Shown: piece by piece, positions 1 through 8,163 of the stretch
Position numbering within the stretch: the first letter of the stretch is position 1
Layout of the letters: every line of letters starts with the position of its first letter
The notes under the pieces: generated by a model
Seen by the model: the letters and a program-made list of their open reading frames with translations, nothing else
What the model was told of the DNA's origin: nothing
The model's database searches: none
From: DRYM01 sp964526225
GTDB lineage: Archaea; Thermoproteota; Thermoprotei_A; EX4484-217-1
Direction: 5' to 3'
Length of the DNA: 64,000 nucleotides
Assembly: GCA_964526225.1 (NCBI GenBank)
Contig: CAZGLL010000006.1
Coordinates: forward strand, 4,633-68,632
Translations under genes and position numbers: made by a program

Positions 1-79
1 CTTGTATTGCAAGTTTCCCCTTACCCATTTTTAAATCTGTTCTCACTACGATGACCTGTTTTACATCAGAAACCTTCAT
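1..79 (-). CDS. pth2: Peptidyl-tRNA hydrolase Pth2, N-terminal part (runs off left edge)
   Basis: Only the first 26 codons are in the window, on the minus strand. They read MKVSDVKQVIVVRTDLKMGK and then GKLAIQ, which is the first strand and the conserved R-x-D-L-x-M-G-x-G-K loop of archaeal/eukaryotic Pth2. That family hydrolyses peptidyl-tRNA released from stalled ribosomes. A strong Shine-Dalgarno, GAGGAGGT (complement of 90-97), lies 10 nt upstream of the ATG at 77-79. It is divergent from the zinc ribbon/EF-1 beta pair. The rest of the protein is outside the window, so the call rests on the N-terminal motif alone. Confidence 0.85.
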   Translation of the reverse strand, partial: MKVSDVKQVIVVRTDLKMGKGKLAIQ

Positions 80-141
80 TTTCCTTCTTACCTCCTCAAC
101 ATTACTTCTCTTCCTAACTTATTCCTTTACACAACGTCAAA

Positions 142-149
142 CTTAAATA
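142..149 (+). promoter_or_regulatory. TATA box of the zinc ribbon/EF-1 beta operon
   Basis: CTTAAATA lies about 26 nt before a predicted transcription start near 172, giving a short leader before the GTG at 185. Inferred from sequence only. Confidence 0.45.
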
Positions 150-184
150 ATACAGACCGTGTTTAAGCACAAGTAGTAACCGTA

Positions 185-403
185 GTGGTGAAAGATTTGG
201 CCTCAACTACAAGGTTGAAAATTAGTGCTGTAGGTATAACAACACCGATATGCTCAAGCTGTAAAAGATCTATCCCACCTACAGAGAAAGCAGTAAAATT
301 CACATGCCCTAACTGCGGAATGGTGACTATCTGGAGATGCTATAGATGTAGAAAGCTTTCAGTGCCTTACAAATGCGTTAATTGTGGTTTTGAAGGTCCT
401 TAA
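185..403 (+). CDS. Small zinc-ribbon RNA-binding protein (HVO_2753 type)
   Basis: A 72-residue protein with four CxxC pairs (C23/C26, C41/C44, C52/C55, C64/C67), enough for two zinc ribbons. It matches the small archaeal zinc-finger family usually encoded just before EF-1 beta and thought to act in translation or RNA binding; the exact role is not known. Two GTG codons in tandem begin the frame (185 and 188), so the start is uncertain by one codon. The stop TAA is immediately followed by the Shine-Dalgarno of EF-1 beta, so the two are surely co-transcribed. Confidence 0.8.
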   Translation: MVKDLASTTRLKISAVGITTPICSSCKRSIPPTEKAVKFTCPNCGMVTIWRCYRCRKLSVPYKCVNCGFEGP

Positions 404-419
404 GGAGGTTGTTCGGGAA

Positions 420-692
420 ATGGCTAAGTTAGCTGTAGTAGTGAAGGTATTGCCTAAAGATATTAACGTTAACTTAGATGAGCTAATGAGTAAAATTAAA
501 GAGAAATTACCTGAAAAATATGAGCTAAAAGACTATAGAAAAGAACCCATAGCTTTCGGGCTTCAAGCATTACTAATAAGTGTGATAATGCCCGAAAACG
601 TTGAGGGAGGAACGGAAGAGCTGGAAAAAATAATAGCTGAGGTTTCAGGAGTCGGAGAGGTAAGTGTTGAATACGTTAGCAGAATTTCTTAA
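420..692 (+). CDS. ef1b: Translation elongation factor EF-1 beta (aEF1B)
   Basis: A 90-residue protein, the normal length for archaeal aEF1B, the nucleotide-exchange factor that reloads aEF1A with GTP. It has the family's ferredoxin-like pattern: an N-terminal strand MAKLAVVVKVLP, a central KDYRKEPIAFGLQALLI segment and a C-terminal G-V-G-E-V-S-V-E-Y strand. I chose ATG 420 because GGAGGT at 404-409 lies 10 nt upstream and because the alternative TTG at 384 would add 12 residues overlapping the zinc-ribbon gene without any family match. Confidence 0.92.
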   Translation: MAKLAVVVKVLPKDINVNLDELMSKIKEKLPEKYELKDYRKEPIAFGLQALLISVIMPENVEGGTEELEKIIAEVSGVGEVSVEYVSRIS

Positions 693-750
693 ACCTTTTC
701 TACACTTATTACACTCACTATTTAGACAGCTAGAAGCGTGAGACCAATCA

Positions 751-758
751 TTTAAAAA
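751..758 (+). promoter_or_regulatory. TATA box of first cdc48
   Basis: TTTAAAAA sits about 26 nt before a predicted start near 780. The transcript would include both the GTG at 791 and the preferred ATG at 833. Confidence 0.45.
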
Positions 759-832
759 CTCCCAATTCTAAGAGACATTAAAAGGGAGCAGTGTACATTC
801 TAAATCAGAAAAAAATTAGGTGGTTCTTAAGC

Positions 833-3043
833 ATGGCGGTTAACGAGAGAAGAGAGGAAGAGAGAAAAGAAGTAGTTTTGAAGGTCATGGAGGCTAAACA
901 GAAAGATGTTGGTAGGGGAAAAGTTAGAATTGATATTAATGTTATGAAAAAACTCGGTATTGGTCCTGGGGATATTGTTGAAATTGAAGGTAGAAGGAAA
1001 ACCGCTGCTATTGCCTGGCCATCCTACGCCGAAGACCAGGGACTAAACATTATAAGAATGGACGGCCTCATAAGGAAAAACGCCGGAGTAAGCATAGGAG
1101 ACAAAGTAATAGTGAGGAAAGCAAAAGCAAGACCAGCAACAATGGTTAAACTAGCACCTTCCTCGTTCAGCATAACAGCTGACGCGGGATTCGCAAGCTA
1201 CGTTAAAAGAAGACTCATAGACTACCCGCTAGTTGAAGGAGACACTATTCTCATACCCGTACTTGGACAAGCAATACCATTTACTGTCGTGGCAACGAAA
1301 CCCTACGGAGTAGTAATAGTAACACCAGACACGAACGTTATAATCTTAGAGAAACCTGCCGAACAAGCAAGAGTCCCTAGAGTGACTTACGAAGATATAG
1401 GAGGACTGAAGCATGTTATAGAGAAAATAAGAGAACTCGTAGAACTTCCACTTAAGCATCCAGAACTTTTCAGAAGACTCGGAATAGAGCCTCCTAAGGG
1501 TGTTCTTCTCTATGGACCTCCGGGTACAGGTAAAACATTGCTTGCAAAAGCAGTAGCGAACGAAATTGGAGCGTACTTTATCGCTATTAATGGCCCTGAA
1601 ATTATGAGTAAATTCTACGGAGAAAGCGAACAAAGACTAAGAGAAATTTTCGAAGAAGCTAAGAAGCACGCACCAGCAATAATATTCATAGATGAAATAG
1701 ATGCGATAGCGCCTAAGAGAGACGAAGTAGTAGGTGAGGTTGAGAGAAGAGTTGTTGCACAATTGCTAGCTCTAATGGATGGGTTAGAGTCAAGAGGGGA
1801 TGTAATAGTTATTGCAGCAACAAATAGGCCTCAAGCTCTCGACCCAGCGCTTAGGAGGCCAGGAAGATTCGATAGAGAAATAGAGGTTCCATTGCCCGAT
1901 AAGCAGGGCAGATACGAAATACTACAAATACACACTAGGAACATGCCGCTAGCCAAAGATGTCGACCTCAAAAAGCTTGCAGAAATGACCCATGGATATA
2001 CAGGAGCAGACTTAGCGGCACTATGTAGGGAAGCAGCAATGAACGCTTTAAGAAGATATTTACCGCAAATAGACTTAACAATGGATCGAATACCTCCGGA
2101 AGTACTTGAGAAAATGGAAGTTAGAATGGAAGATTTCCTAAACGCCTATAAGGAAATTGTTCCCTCAGGTCTAAGAGAAGTTTATGTTGAGGTTCCAGAA
2201 GTAAAATGGGATGATATAGGGGATCTTGAGGAGGTGAAACAACAACTAAGGGAAGCTGTTGAATGGCCTCTAAAATATCCGGAGTCGTTTAGAAGACTAG
2301 GAATTAAGCCACCTAAAGGAATTCTCCTATTTGGACCACCGGGTTGTGGTAAAACGCTGGTAGCTAAAGCAGTAGCTACTGAAAGCGGTGCAAACTTTAT
2401 CTCAATTAAGGGTCCGGAGGTTCTTAGTAAGTGGGTTGGTGAATCGGAAAGAGCAATACGAGTTACCTTCAGAAGGGCTAGGCAAGCAGCACCATGCATA
2501 ATATTCTTTGACGAAATAGACGCAATAGCGCCCATGAGAGGAATAGGTTTAGGAGATAGTCACGTTACTGAAAGAGTGGTTAGTCAGCTTCTCACCGAAA
2601 TGGACGGTATTGAGAAGTTAGAGAATGTTGTTGTTATCGCTGCTACGAATAGACCTGACATACTAGACCCAGCACTACTAAGACCAGGAAGATTCGACAA
2701 ACTAATTTACGTACCCCCACCAGACATTAAGGGCAGATACGAAATTTTCAAGGTTCACACTAGGAATATGCCTTTAGCGGAAGACGTAGACTTATGGAGG
2801 CTCGCTGAGCTAACTGAGGGATATACTGGAGCAGATATTGAAGCAGTATGTAGAGAAGCAGCTCTAATGGCTCTTAGAGAGGACATAAACGCTAAAAATG
2901 TAAAAATGAAGCACTTCCTTGAAGCATTGAAGATTATTAGACCATCGATAACTGAGGACATGGTTAAAATGTATAAGACTTGGATGGATAGAGCAAGACA
3001 AGTACTTCCACGTGGAAAAGCTCAATTAAGCACATTCGTTTAA
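833..3043 (+). CDS. cdc48: Cdc48/VAT family AAA+ ATPase, paralogue 1
   Basis: A protein unfoldase of 736 residues in the standard VCP/VAT layout: double-psi/Cdc48 N-domain (about 15-190), D1 AAA module with Walker A GPPGTGKT and Walker B IIFIDEIDAIAP, and D2 with GPPGCGKT and IIFFDEIDAIAP, plus SRH arginines in both. It forms a hexamer that unfolds proteins for the proteasome. ATG 833 is preferred because AGGTGG lies 9 nt upstream and the alternative GTG 791 adds 14 residues with no counterpart in the second copy at 31007. Two blocks are identical at the DNA level to that second copy (see the repeat entries), while the flanking sequence has diverged. Confidence 0.95.
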   Translation: MAVNERREEERKEVVLKVMEAKQKDVGRGKVRIDINVMKKLGIGPGDIVEIEGRRKTAAIAWPSYAEDQGLNIIRMDGLIRKNAGVSIGDKVIVRKAKARPATMVKLAPSSFSITADAGFASYVKRRLIDYPLVEGDTILIPVLGQAIPFTVVATKPYGVVIVTPDTNVIILEKPAEQARVPRVTYEDIGGLKHVIEKIRELVELPLKHPELFRRLGIEPPKGVLLYGPPGTGKTLLAKAVANEIGAYFIAINGPEIMSKFYGESEQRLREIFEEAKKHAPAIIFIDEIDAIAPKRDEVVGEVERRVVAQLLALMDGLESRGDVIVIAATNRPQALDPALRRPGRFDREIEVPLPDKQGRYEILQIHTRNMPLAKDVDLKKLAEMTHGYTGADLAALCREAAMNALRRYLPQIDLTMDRIPPEVLEKMEVRMEDFLNAYKEIVPSGLREVYVEVPEVKWDDIGDLEEVKQQLREAVEWPLKYPESFRRLGIKPPKGILLFGPPGCGKTLVAKAVATESGANFISIKGPEVLSKWVGESERAIRVTFRRARQAAPCIIFFDEIDAIAPMRGIGLGDSHVTERVVSQLLTEMDGIEKLENVVVIAATNRPDILDPALLRPGRFDKLIYVPPPDIKGRYEIFKVHTRNMPLAEDVDLWRLAELTEGYTGADIEAVCREAALMALREDINAKNVKMKHFLEALKIIRPSITEDMVKMYKTWMDRARQVLPRGKAQLSTFV
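1487..1645 (+). repeat. Gene-conversion tract 1 (D1 Walker region), identical to 31646-31804
   Basis: 159 bp match base for base, including synonymous sites, with the other cdc48. It runs from the codon block just before Walker A through the SKFYGESEQRLRE motif. The first mismatches are at 1486/31645 and 1646/31805. Outside the tract the genes differ at many third positions and in protein sequence. Confidence 0.9.
2390..2699 (+). repeat. Gene-conversion tract 2 (D2 core), identical to 32552-32861
   Basis: 310 bp match base for base with the second cdc48, covering the post-Walker A region, Walker B and SRH of D2 up to the GRFD motif. Mismatches resume at 2389/32551 and 2700/32862. Confidence 0.9.
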
Positions 3044-3167
3044 AATACGAAAACCTTTTAATACAATTTTCAATAAACATTGTTTAGATGTAAGATTTAG
3101 TTCTTAGAACATTAGTTGGCTAAACACTGTCTAAACCTTTAATAGTGTTATATGAGATGAATCGGGA

Positions 3168-3401
3168 ATGCCTATATGGAATCCAGAGCCCTTAGTTAAC
3201 ATAGTCTTAGCGTTATTGAAGGTTTCGAGAGATGGAAAGTTAAGAGAGGACGAAATACTTAGGATGCTAAAATACACTTATTCTGAAATATCTAGGAAAG
3301 AACTCCTTAAAACACTTATGCTATTAGAAATTAGGGGGCTCATTAAGGTTGTGATGGCTAAAGAGGACTTGTTAGTAGCTGAATTAGTAAAGGAAGATTG
3401 A
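3168..3401 (+). CDS. Small winged-helix-like protein, unknown function
   Basis: A 77-residue protein, mostly helical, ending in a helix-strand pattern (KELLKTLMLLEIRGLIKVVMAK) typical of a winged helix recognition helix and wing. TTTAATA at 3138-3144 predicts a transcription start at about 3167, so the message is probably leaderless at ATG 3168. It lies 66 bp before FEN1 and may share its promoter. A DNA-binding role is an inference; I do not recognise a named family. Confidence 0.6.
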   Translation: MPIWNPEPLVNIVLALLKVSRDGKLREDEILRMLKYTYSEISRKELLKTLMLLEIRGLIKVVMAKEDLLVAELVKED

Positions 3402-3467
3402 AACGCCATATTTAGGTAAAGAGATAAAAGAGTGAAAGCTCCCTACAATACCTATGGGAGAGAGGTA

Positions 3468-4514
3468 GTGGGTGTAAATCTTAAAGAACTTATACCTGAC
3501 CAAGCAAGGAAAACTATTGAGCTCATCGAATTAAAAGGTAAAGTCGTAAGCATAGACGGCTACAATGCGTTATACCAATTCTTAACCGCAATAAGACAGC
3601 CCGATGGAACACCATTGAGAGATAGTAAGGGAAGAATAACTAGCCACTTAAGCGGACTATTTTATAGAACAATAAATCTTTTAGAACATGGTATTAAACC
3701 TGTATATGTTTTCGACGGTAAACCCCCGGAACTTAAAGCTATGGAAATTGCTAGAAGGAAGAAAATCAAGGAGGAGGCGGTTAAAAAGTATGAAGAAGCA
3801 TTGGCTAAAGGCGATTTAGAAGCTGCAAAAAGATATGCTCAAATGGCCTCTAAACTAACAGAGGACATGGTAGATGCAGCTAAGAAACTACTTACAGCAA
3901 TGGGCATTCCATGGGTCCAAGCCCCCGCTGAAGGTGAAGCACAAGCTGCACATATGGCTGCTAAGGGAGATGTTTGGGCAACTGGAAGCCAAGACTACGA
4001 CTCACTACTTTTCGGAGCTCCTAGGCTTGTAAGAAACCTAACAATAACTGGTAAGAGGAAGCTTCCAAGAAAAGACGTTTACGTAGAGATAAAGCCTGAG
4101 GTGATAATTTTAGACGAACTATTAAAGACTCTAGGAATAACTAGGGAGCAACTAATAGACATAGCTATCCTCTTAGGTACAGACTATAATCCTGAAGGAG
4201 TTAAGGGTATAGGTCCGAAGACAGCACTAAGATACATTAAAACATATGGTTCCCTTGAAAAAGTGCTTAAAGTAGTTAAAGCCGAGTTCCCAGTAGACCC
4301 ATTAAAGATAAAGGAGTATTTCCTTAACCCTCCCGTAACAGACAATTACAAAATAGAATGGAAAGAACCTAACAAAGAAGAGGTAATCAAAATACTAGTT
4401 TACGAGTACGACTTCTCCGAAACGCGCGTTAAGAACGCGCTCAATAGATTAGAGAAAGCATATAGAGAGCACGTAAAGACGAAGCAGCTAGGATTAGATA
4501 TGTGGTTTAGATAG
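3468..4514 (+). CDS. fen: Flap endonuclease 1 (FEN1)
   Basis: A 348-residue structure-specific nuclease that removes 5' flaps during Okazaki fragment maturation and repair. The family start MGVNLKELIP is at GTG 3468; the longer reading from 3432 adds residues not seen in FEN1. The N nuclease region carries VVSIDGYNALYQF and VFDGKPPELK, the I region carries APAEGEAQAA and TGSQDYDSLLFG, and a helix-hairpin-helix reads GTDYNPEGVKGIGPKTA. The C-terminus has a clear PCNA-interacting box, QLGLDMWF, so it should be tethered to the sliding clamp with the polymerase encoded at 12433. Confidence 0.96.
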   Translation: MGVNLKELIPDQARKTIELIELKGKVVSIDGYNALYQFLTAIRQPDGTPLRDSKGRITSHLSGLFYRTINLLEHGIKPVYVFDGKPPELKAMEIARRKKIKEEAVKKYEEALAKGDLEAAKRYAQMASKLTEDMVDAAKKLLTAMGIPWVQAPAEGEAQAAHMAAKGDVWATGSQDYDSLLFGAPRLVRNLTITGKRKLPRKDVYVEIKPEVIILDELLKTLGITREQLIDIAILLGTDYNPEGVKGIGPKTALRYIKTYGSLEKVLKVVKAEFPVDPLKIKEYFLNPPVTDNYKIEWKEPNKEEVIKILVYEYDFSETRVKNALNRLEKAYREHVKTKQLGLDMWFR

Positions 4515-4519
4515 CGGAA

Positions 4520-5209
4520 CTATTGGTTTTCGCTCCAACCATACTCGCCAACAAGAGGGACGAAAACGCATGGCGTTACAGTTTCTCTCATAAATTCCTT
4601 AGGACCCTTCTTTTCAATAACGTACAAGTGCTGTAGATATCTTGAACCAACAGGTATCACTAACTTTCCTCCTACCTTAAGTTGTTCGAGAAGAGGCTCA
4701 GGAGGCTTAGGGGCGGCAGCAGTCACAATTATCCTGTCGTAAGGTGCTTTTTCAGGGTAACCTAATGTGCCATCACCAACTATTACTGTAACTCTATCGG
4801 AATACCCTGTTTTTTCAAGGTTCTTTTTTGCGAATTCTGCGAGTTCAGGAATTCTCTCTATCGTGTATACATGACCCTTTATTGGAGACTCTTCCGGAGC
4901 AACAACTTCCGCAATTACTGCCGCATGATATCCCGAACCCGTGCCTATCTCTAAAACATTATGACCAATGTCTAAGTCAGCTACTTCGCACATAAGCGCG
5001 ACCATGTGAGGAGCACTAATTGTCTGGCCTTTAAGTATTGGAAGAGGCGAATCAACGTATGCATATTTCCTATATTCGGAGAGAACGAATTCTTCCCTAG
5101 GAACCTTAAGCATAGCTTTCTTTACTTTCTCAGAACGTATTACTCCCTCAAGCTCAAGTTGCCTTATAAGCTTCCTTCTCTCGCTAGCGAAATCTATTTC
5201 GTCAAACAA
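4520..5209 (-). CDS. pcm: Protein-L-isoaspartate O-methyltransferase
   Basis: A 229-residue SAM-dependent enzyme that starts repair of isoaspartyl damage in proteins, a common need at high temperature. It shows the family signatures LKGQTISAPHMVA (active-site loop), VLEIGTGSGYHAAV (SAM motif I), YTIERIPELAEFA and the C-terminal P-V-G-S-R-Y-L-Q strand. It converges on FEN1 with only 5 bp between stops. Confidence 0.95.
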   Translation of the reverse strand: MFDEIDFASERRKLIRQLELEGVIRSEKVKKAMLKVPREEFVLSEYRKYAYVDSPLPILKGQTISAPHMVALMCEVADLDIGHNVLEIGTGSGYHAAVIAEVVAPEESPIKGHVYTIERIPELAEFAKKNLEKTGYSDRVTVIVGDGTLGYPEKAPYDRIIVTAAAPKPPEPLLEQLKVGGKLVIPVGSRYLQHLYVIEKKGPKEFMRETVTPCVFVPLVGEYGWSENQ

Positions 5210-5248
5210 AATCTGACTCCCTAAAATACCTTATTACAACATTAACTC

Positions 5249-5257
5249 TTATATTTA
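5249..5257 (+). promoter_or_regulatory. TATA box of the DUF371 gene
   Basis: TTATATTTA predicts a transcript start near 5279, a few bases before the GTG/ATG starts at 5284/5293. Confidence 0.45.
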
Positions 5258-5292
5258 TCACGTAACATCCTTAACTTAACACGGTGTTTGCA

Positions 5293-5730
5293 ATGAAGAT
5301 TGCCATGGAAAGAATAGTTGCTTACGGGCACCCTAACGTTAAAGCAACCCATAGAACAACTTTCGAAATAACCAAGGAGTCATGGCTAACACCTAGAGGG
5401 GACTGTATAATAGGTGTAAATGCCTCGAAATCCCCTAGGGAATTCAGTAAAGAACTAAAGGATCTTCTCAAGAAAGACAACACCTTAGTCATAGTGGTTT
5501 TACTAACAGAAAACAGCTACGACTACGCACTAGGCTATGGTTCATCAAAACTCACATTAACTGATGATACGAGAAGCATTTTTAGAAAAAGCAACTTCAC
5601 TTCACCAAACACTGTAGCTATATTAATGAATAAAGCCGCTAAAGACTTGAGAAAAGACCTTATAGAAGATTTAAAGAGAGGATCAAGACTTGACGTAATA
5701 ATTTTAGCATTAAACCCTTACATGATGTAA
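5293..5730 (+). CDS. DUF371 family protein
   Basis: About 145 residues with the hallmark N-terminal motif Y-G-H-P-N-V-x-A-T-H-R-T-T-F-E-I-T-K of archaeal DUF371, whose function is unknown. Three in-frame starts lie close together (GTG 5284, ATG 5293, ATG 5305); I give 5293. The C-terminus overlaps the convergent Trm5 gene by 13 bp. The compact soluble alpha/beta pattern suggests an enzyme or RNA-binding protein, but nothing seen here identifies the substrate. Confidence 0.82.
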   Translation: MKIAMERIVAYGHPNVKATHRTTFEITKESWLTPRGDCIIGVNASKSPREFSKELKDLLKKDNTLVIVVLLTENSYDYALGYGSSKLTLTDDTRSIFRKSNFTSPNTVAILMNKAAKDLRKDLIEDLKRGSRLDVIILALNPYMM

Positions 5731-6746
5731 GCGTCAATAACATAAAGTTTCTTTGTAGGTGAAACTTCAAGAACCCTTCTTACACCTAATATTTTAACTA
5801 TTCTCCTACCATACCTTACGACTTCGCTTATAAGCTCATGCAGAGGCTCGGTTGATGTTTGAGAGAAGCGATAATAATGAATTATCCCCCCTTCATCACT
5901 TATTAGCTTGGCAGCATTTCTAATGAACATATGGGATAAGCCGGGTAAATTCATTATTATTCTATTAAATTTCTTATTAAGAAAACGTTCCGATCTAGAG
6001 GAATCAGCATGAATAGGCATAACTACCCCTTTTAACCTATTTATTTTTAAGCTTTCATTAATTGATTTAACAGCATAGGGATTTATGTCGAGAGCCACAA
6101 CCTCCACACTCTTGTGCTTAGCGATAATTATGGAGAACCCTCCTATTCCAGCGAACATATCCAATATTTTTTCACTATCAGATGCAAGTTCGCTAATTCT
6201 CCTATGTTCATAGCTGAGTGAAGGATTAACGTATACTTTACCTATGTAAACGACAAATTTACAACCATGTTCAACATACAATGTTTTGTTAACATGAGCT
6301 CCTGCAATAAGTTTTAAAGGGAGAATTCTTTCTGTACCCGATGTTTCACCTACGATAGCGTAGACTGCTTTCTTATTTCTATGGAATTTTAGGAGGGCAT
6401 TTCCAATTTCTTCCCAGTATTTTTCGGGAACATTGTTTAGACGTATGAGTATTACATCTCCAACTATATCGTATGAGGAAGGTAGTTTCTCATACACTTT
6501 CTGAGGCAATTTATTTACGAGGAAATCTCTGTATGTTCTAATATAGCTTCTCCTTCTCGGGCTACATTCAACAATCGCGGGGTTTATATGTGTAAGTGAG
6601 GGAGGAATTTTAGACTCCGTTAAGGGAATTAGAATATACTCTTTCTCCCTAACTATCTCGTATGAGCTATTAACTAAGCCCAACTTTCTAAGAATTTTAA
6701 GAACATATTCTCCGCACTCCTTTTTTATCTTTAAACAATACGTCAT
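5718..6746 (-). CDS. trm5: tRNA (guanine-37-N1)-methyltransferase Trm5
   Basis: A 342-residue class-I methyltransferase predicted to methylate G37 of tRNA, needed for reading-frame maintenance and, in archaea, for wyosine synthesis. It carries SAM motif ILDMFAGIGGFSI, VVALDINPYAVKSINES, and the Trm5 NLP motif (RIIMNLPGLSHMFI) in place of NPPY. I prefer ATG 6746 over TTG 6773: CTTAAATTTG (complement of 6771-6780) puts transcription start near 6750, making the message essentially leaderless. Confidence 0.88.
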   Translation of the reverse strand: MTYCLKIKKECGEYVLKILRKLGLVNSSYEIVREKEYILIPLTESKIPPSLTHINPAIVECSPRRRSYIRTYRDFLVNKLPQKVYEKLPSSYDIVGDVILIRLNNVPEKYWEEIGNALLKFHRNKKAVYAIVGETSGTERILPLKLIAGAHVNKTLYVEHGCKFVVYIGKVYVNPSLSYEHRRISELASDSEKILDMFAGIGGFSIIIAKHKSVEVVALDINPYAVKSINESLKINRLKGVVMPIHADSSRSERFLNKKFNRIIMNLPGLSHMFIRNAAKLISDEGGIIHYYRFSQTSTEPLHELISEVVRYGRRIVKILGVRRVLEVSPTKKLYVIDAYIM

Positions 6747-6770
6747 AGCATTAACCTTCTCTACTCTAAA

Positions 6771-6780
6771 CAAATTTAAG
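6771..6780 (-). promoter_or_regulatory. TATA box of trm5
   Basis: CTTAAATTTG on the minus strand, centred about 26 nt from a predicted start near 6750, four bases before the chosen ATG. Confidence 0.45.
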
Positions 6781-6818
6781 ATTCGACATATAATTGGTTT
6801 TGTGAGGTTAAGAAAGAT

Positions 6819-7667
6819 ATGGTGGCTATAGCGCTAACGTCAAGAATAGATAAAGCTGAGGCATTATCTCTAGCTAGAAAGCTAGCTTCAGAAATCATCG
6901 ATGCCATAGATAAGCTATACGTAGATGTATCACTTAAGCCTCACATAGGTTTAAAACATAGTAAAGTAGAGTTCTTCGACATAGAGAATTTTGGAAGTTT
7001 AAAGGTGGATATTGCAGTAGTTATTGGCGGTGACGGTTCAATACTTAGACTACTACATTACTTTGGAGAGAAAAACCCACCATACATTTTCAGCATAAAC
7101 ATGGGAAGATACGGTTTCCTCTCCGAAATATCCCCTAAAAACTCAATTAACCTTCTCAAAGAAATTATTAGAGAAAATAGAAGAGTTGAAGTTGTTTATA
7201 AACCTAGAATAGTAGGTTACGTTGGAAACAAAAAGCTACCTCCTGTACTTAACGACTATGTAATTTTAGCTCCGAGATTGAAAATTGTTCATCTAAAACT
7301 TACAAAGGTAAGAACTGGGGAAACAGTGTACGACATATATGCTGATGGAATAATAGTTTCTCCAACATCCGGGTCCACAGGTTACTCCCTAAGCGCTGGC
7401 GGACCTGTTATTGATGAAGATCTTTCAGCAATAGTAACTACACCTATGAATCCTATGCAGTTAAGAGCGAGACCTGTTGTTTTCAGTATTAATGAGGAGT
7501 TAGAAGTGAAGGTACTTGATAGGGAAGTTGAAGTATATTCTGACGGATTTCTATGTTGCAAAATTGCTGAAGGTGAAGGAGTTAAAATAATGTTCTGGGA
7601 TAAAGTAGGTTTCTTTAGAGAGAAAAGACAGTACTATGATAAGATAATGCGGAGAGACTATGTGTGA
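6819..7667 (+). CDS. nadK: NAD kinase
   Basis: A 282-residue kinase making NADP from NAD. It has the diagnostic GGDGS motif (VVIGGDGSILRLLHY), the NMGRYGFLSEI block and the SPTSGSTGYSLSAGGPVI substrate loop, followed by the conserved N-P-M-Q-L-R-A-R-P segment. It is divergent from trm5 and overlaps nob1 by 8 bp, so the two are translationally coupled. Confidence 0.95.
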   Translation: MVAIALTSRIDKAEALSLARKLASEIIDAIDKLYVDVSLKPHIGLKHSKVEFFDIENFGSLKVDIAVVIGGDGSILRLLHYFGEKNPPYIFSINMGRYGFLSEISPKNSINLLKEIIRENRRVEVVYKPRIVGYVGNKKLPPVLNDYVILAPRLKIVHLKLTKVRTGETVYDIYADGIIVSPTSGSTGYSLSAGGPVIDEDLSAIVTTPMNPMQLRARPVVFSINEELEVKVLDREVEVYSDGFLCCKIAEGEGVKIMFWDKVGFFREKRQYYDKIMRRDYV

Positions 7668-8163
7668 AAATAAGGTTCCGGTTTTAGATACAGCAGCGCT
7701 TATTACAAAAATTATTCTTCAAATACCTACTAAGCAATATACTGTAGCCGAAGTCTTAGATGAGGTCAGGGATGAGGAAAGTAGGAAAGCATTAAGAATT
7801 GCTTTGGAAGCAGGAAAGCTTTCCATAATGAAACCTAGTGAGGAATCTCTTAGGAAAGTTAGGGAAGTAGCTAGGGAAATAGGGGAATTACCGAATCTAT
7901 CGAATACAGACTTGGCTGTAGCCGCTTTAGCTCTTGATTTTAAAAGTAGGGGATTAGAACCTGTAATTTACACTGACGACTACTCTCTGCAGAACCTAGC
8001 CAAAAGCTTAGGAATAGAGTTTCATCCCATAAGAACACGTGGCATAGTTGAGAAGAGAAAGTACATGGTTTATTGTCCAGCATGCGGCTATGTCGCCTCT
8101 AGCGAAAACGAGAAATCATGTCCAAGATGTGGGCATAGGCTCTCTAGAAAACCTATTTCTTAA
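7660..8163 (+). CDS. nob1: rRNA-processing endonuclease Nob1 (PIN + zinc ribbon)
   Basis: 167 residues: an N-terminal PIN nuclease with acidic residues in VLDTAAL, VLDEVRDEE, LSNTDLAVAA and YTDDYSLQN, and a C-terminal zinc ribbon YCPACGY...CPRCGH. This is the archaeal Nob1 layout; the family cleaves at the 3' end of 16S rRNA in late small-subunit maturation. The ATG overlaps the end of nadK. It converges on the m5C methyltransferase gene with an 11-bp overlap. Confidence 0.9.
   Translation: MCENKVPVLDTAALITKIILQIPTKQYTVAEVLDEVRDEESRKALRIALEAGKLSIMKPSEESLRKVREVAREIGELPNLSNTDLAVAALALDFKSRGLEPVIYTDDYSLQNLAKSLGIEFHPIRTRGIVEKRKYMVYCPACGYVASSENEKSCPRCGHRLSRKPIS

Noticed and set aside
2182..2535. 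Antisense ORFs over both cdc48 genes
   Set aside because: They arise from the codon pattern of the AAA domains; the near-identical one in the second copy only reflects gene conversion.
3432..3467. Longer FEN1 N-terminus from GTG 3432
   Set aside because: FEN1 proteins begin M-G-V; the extra 12 residues have no counterpart.
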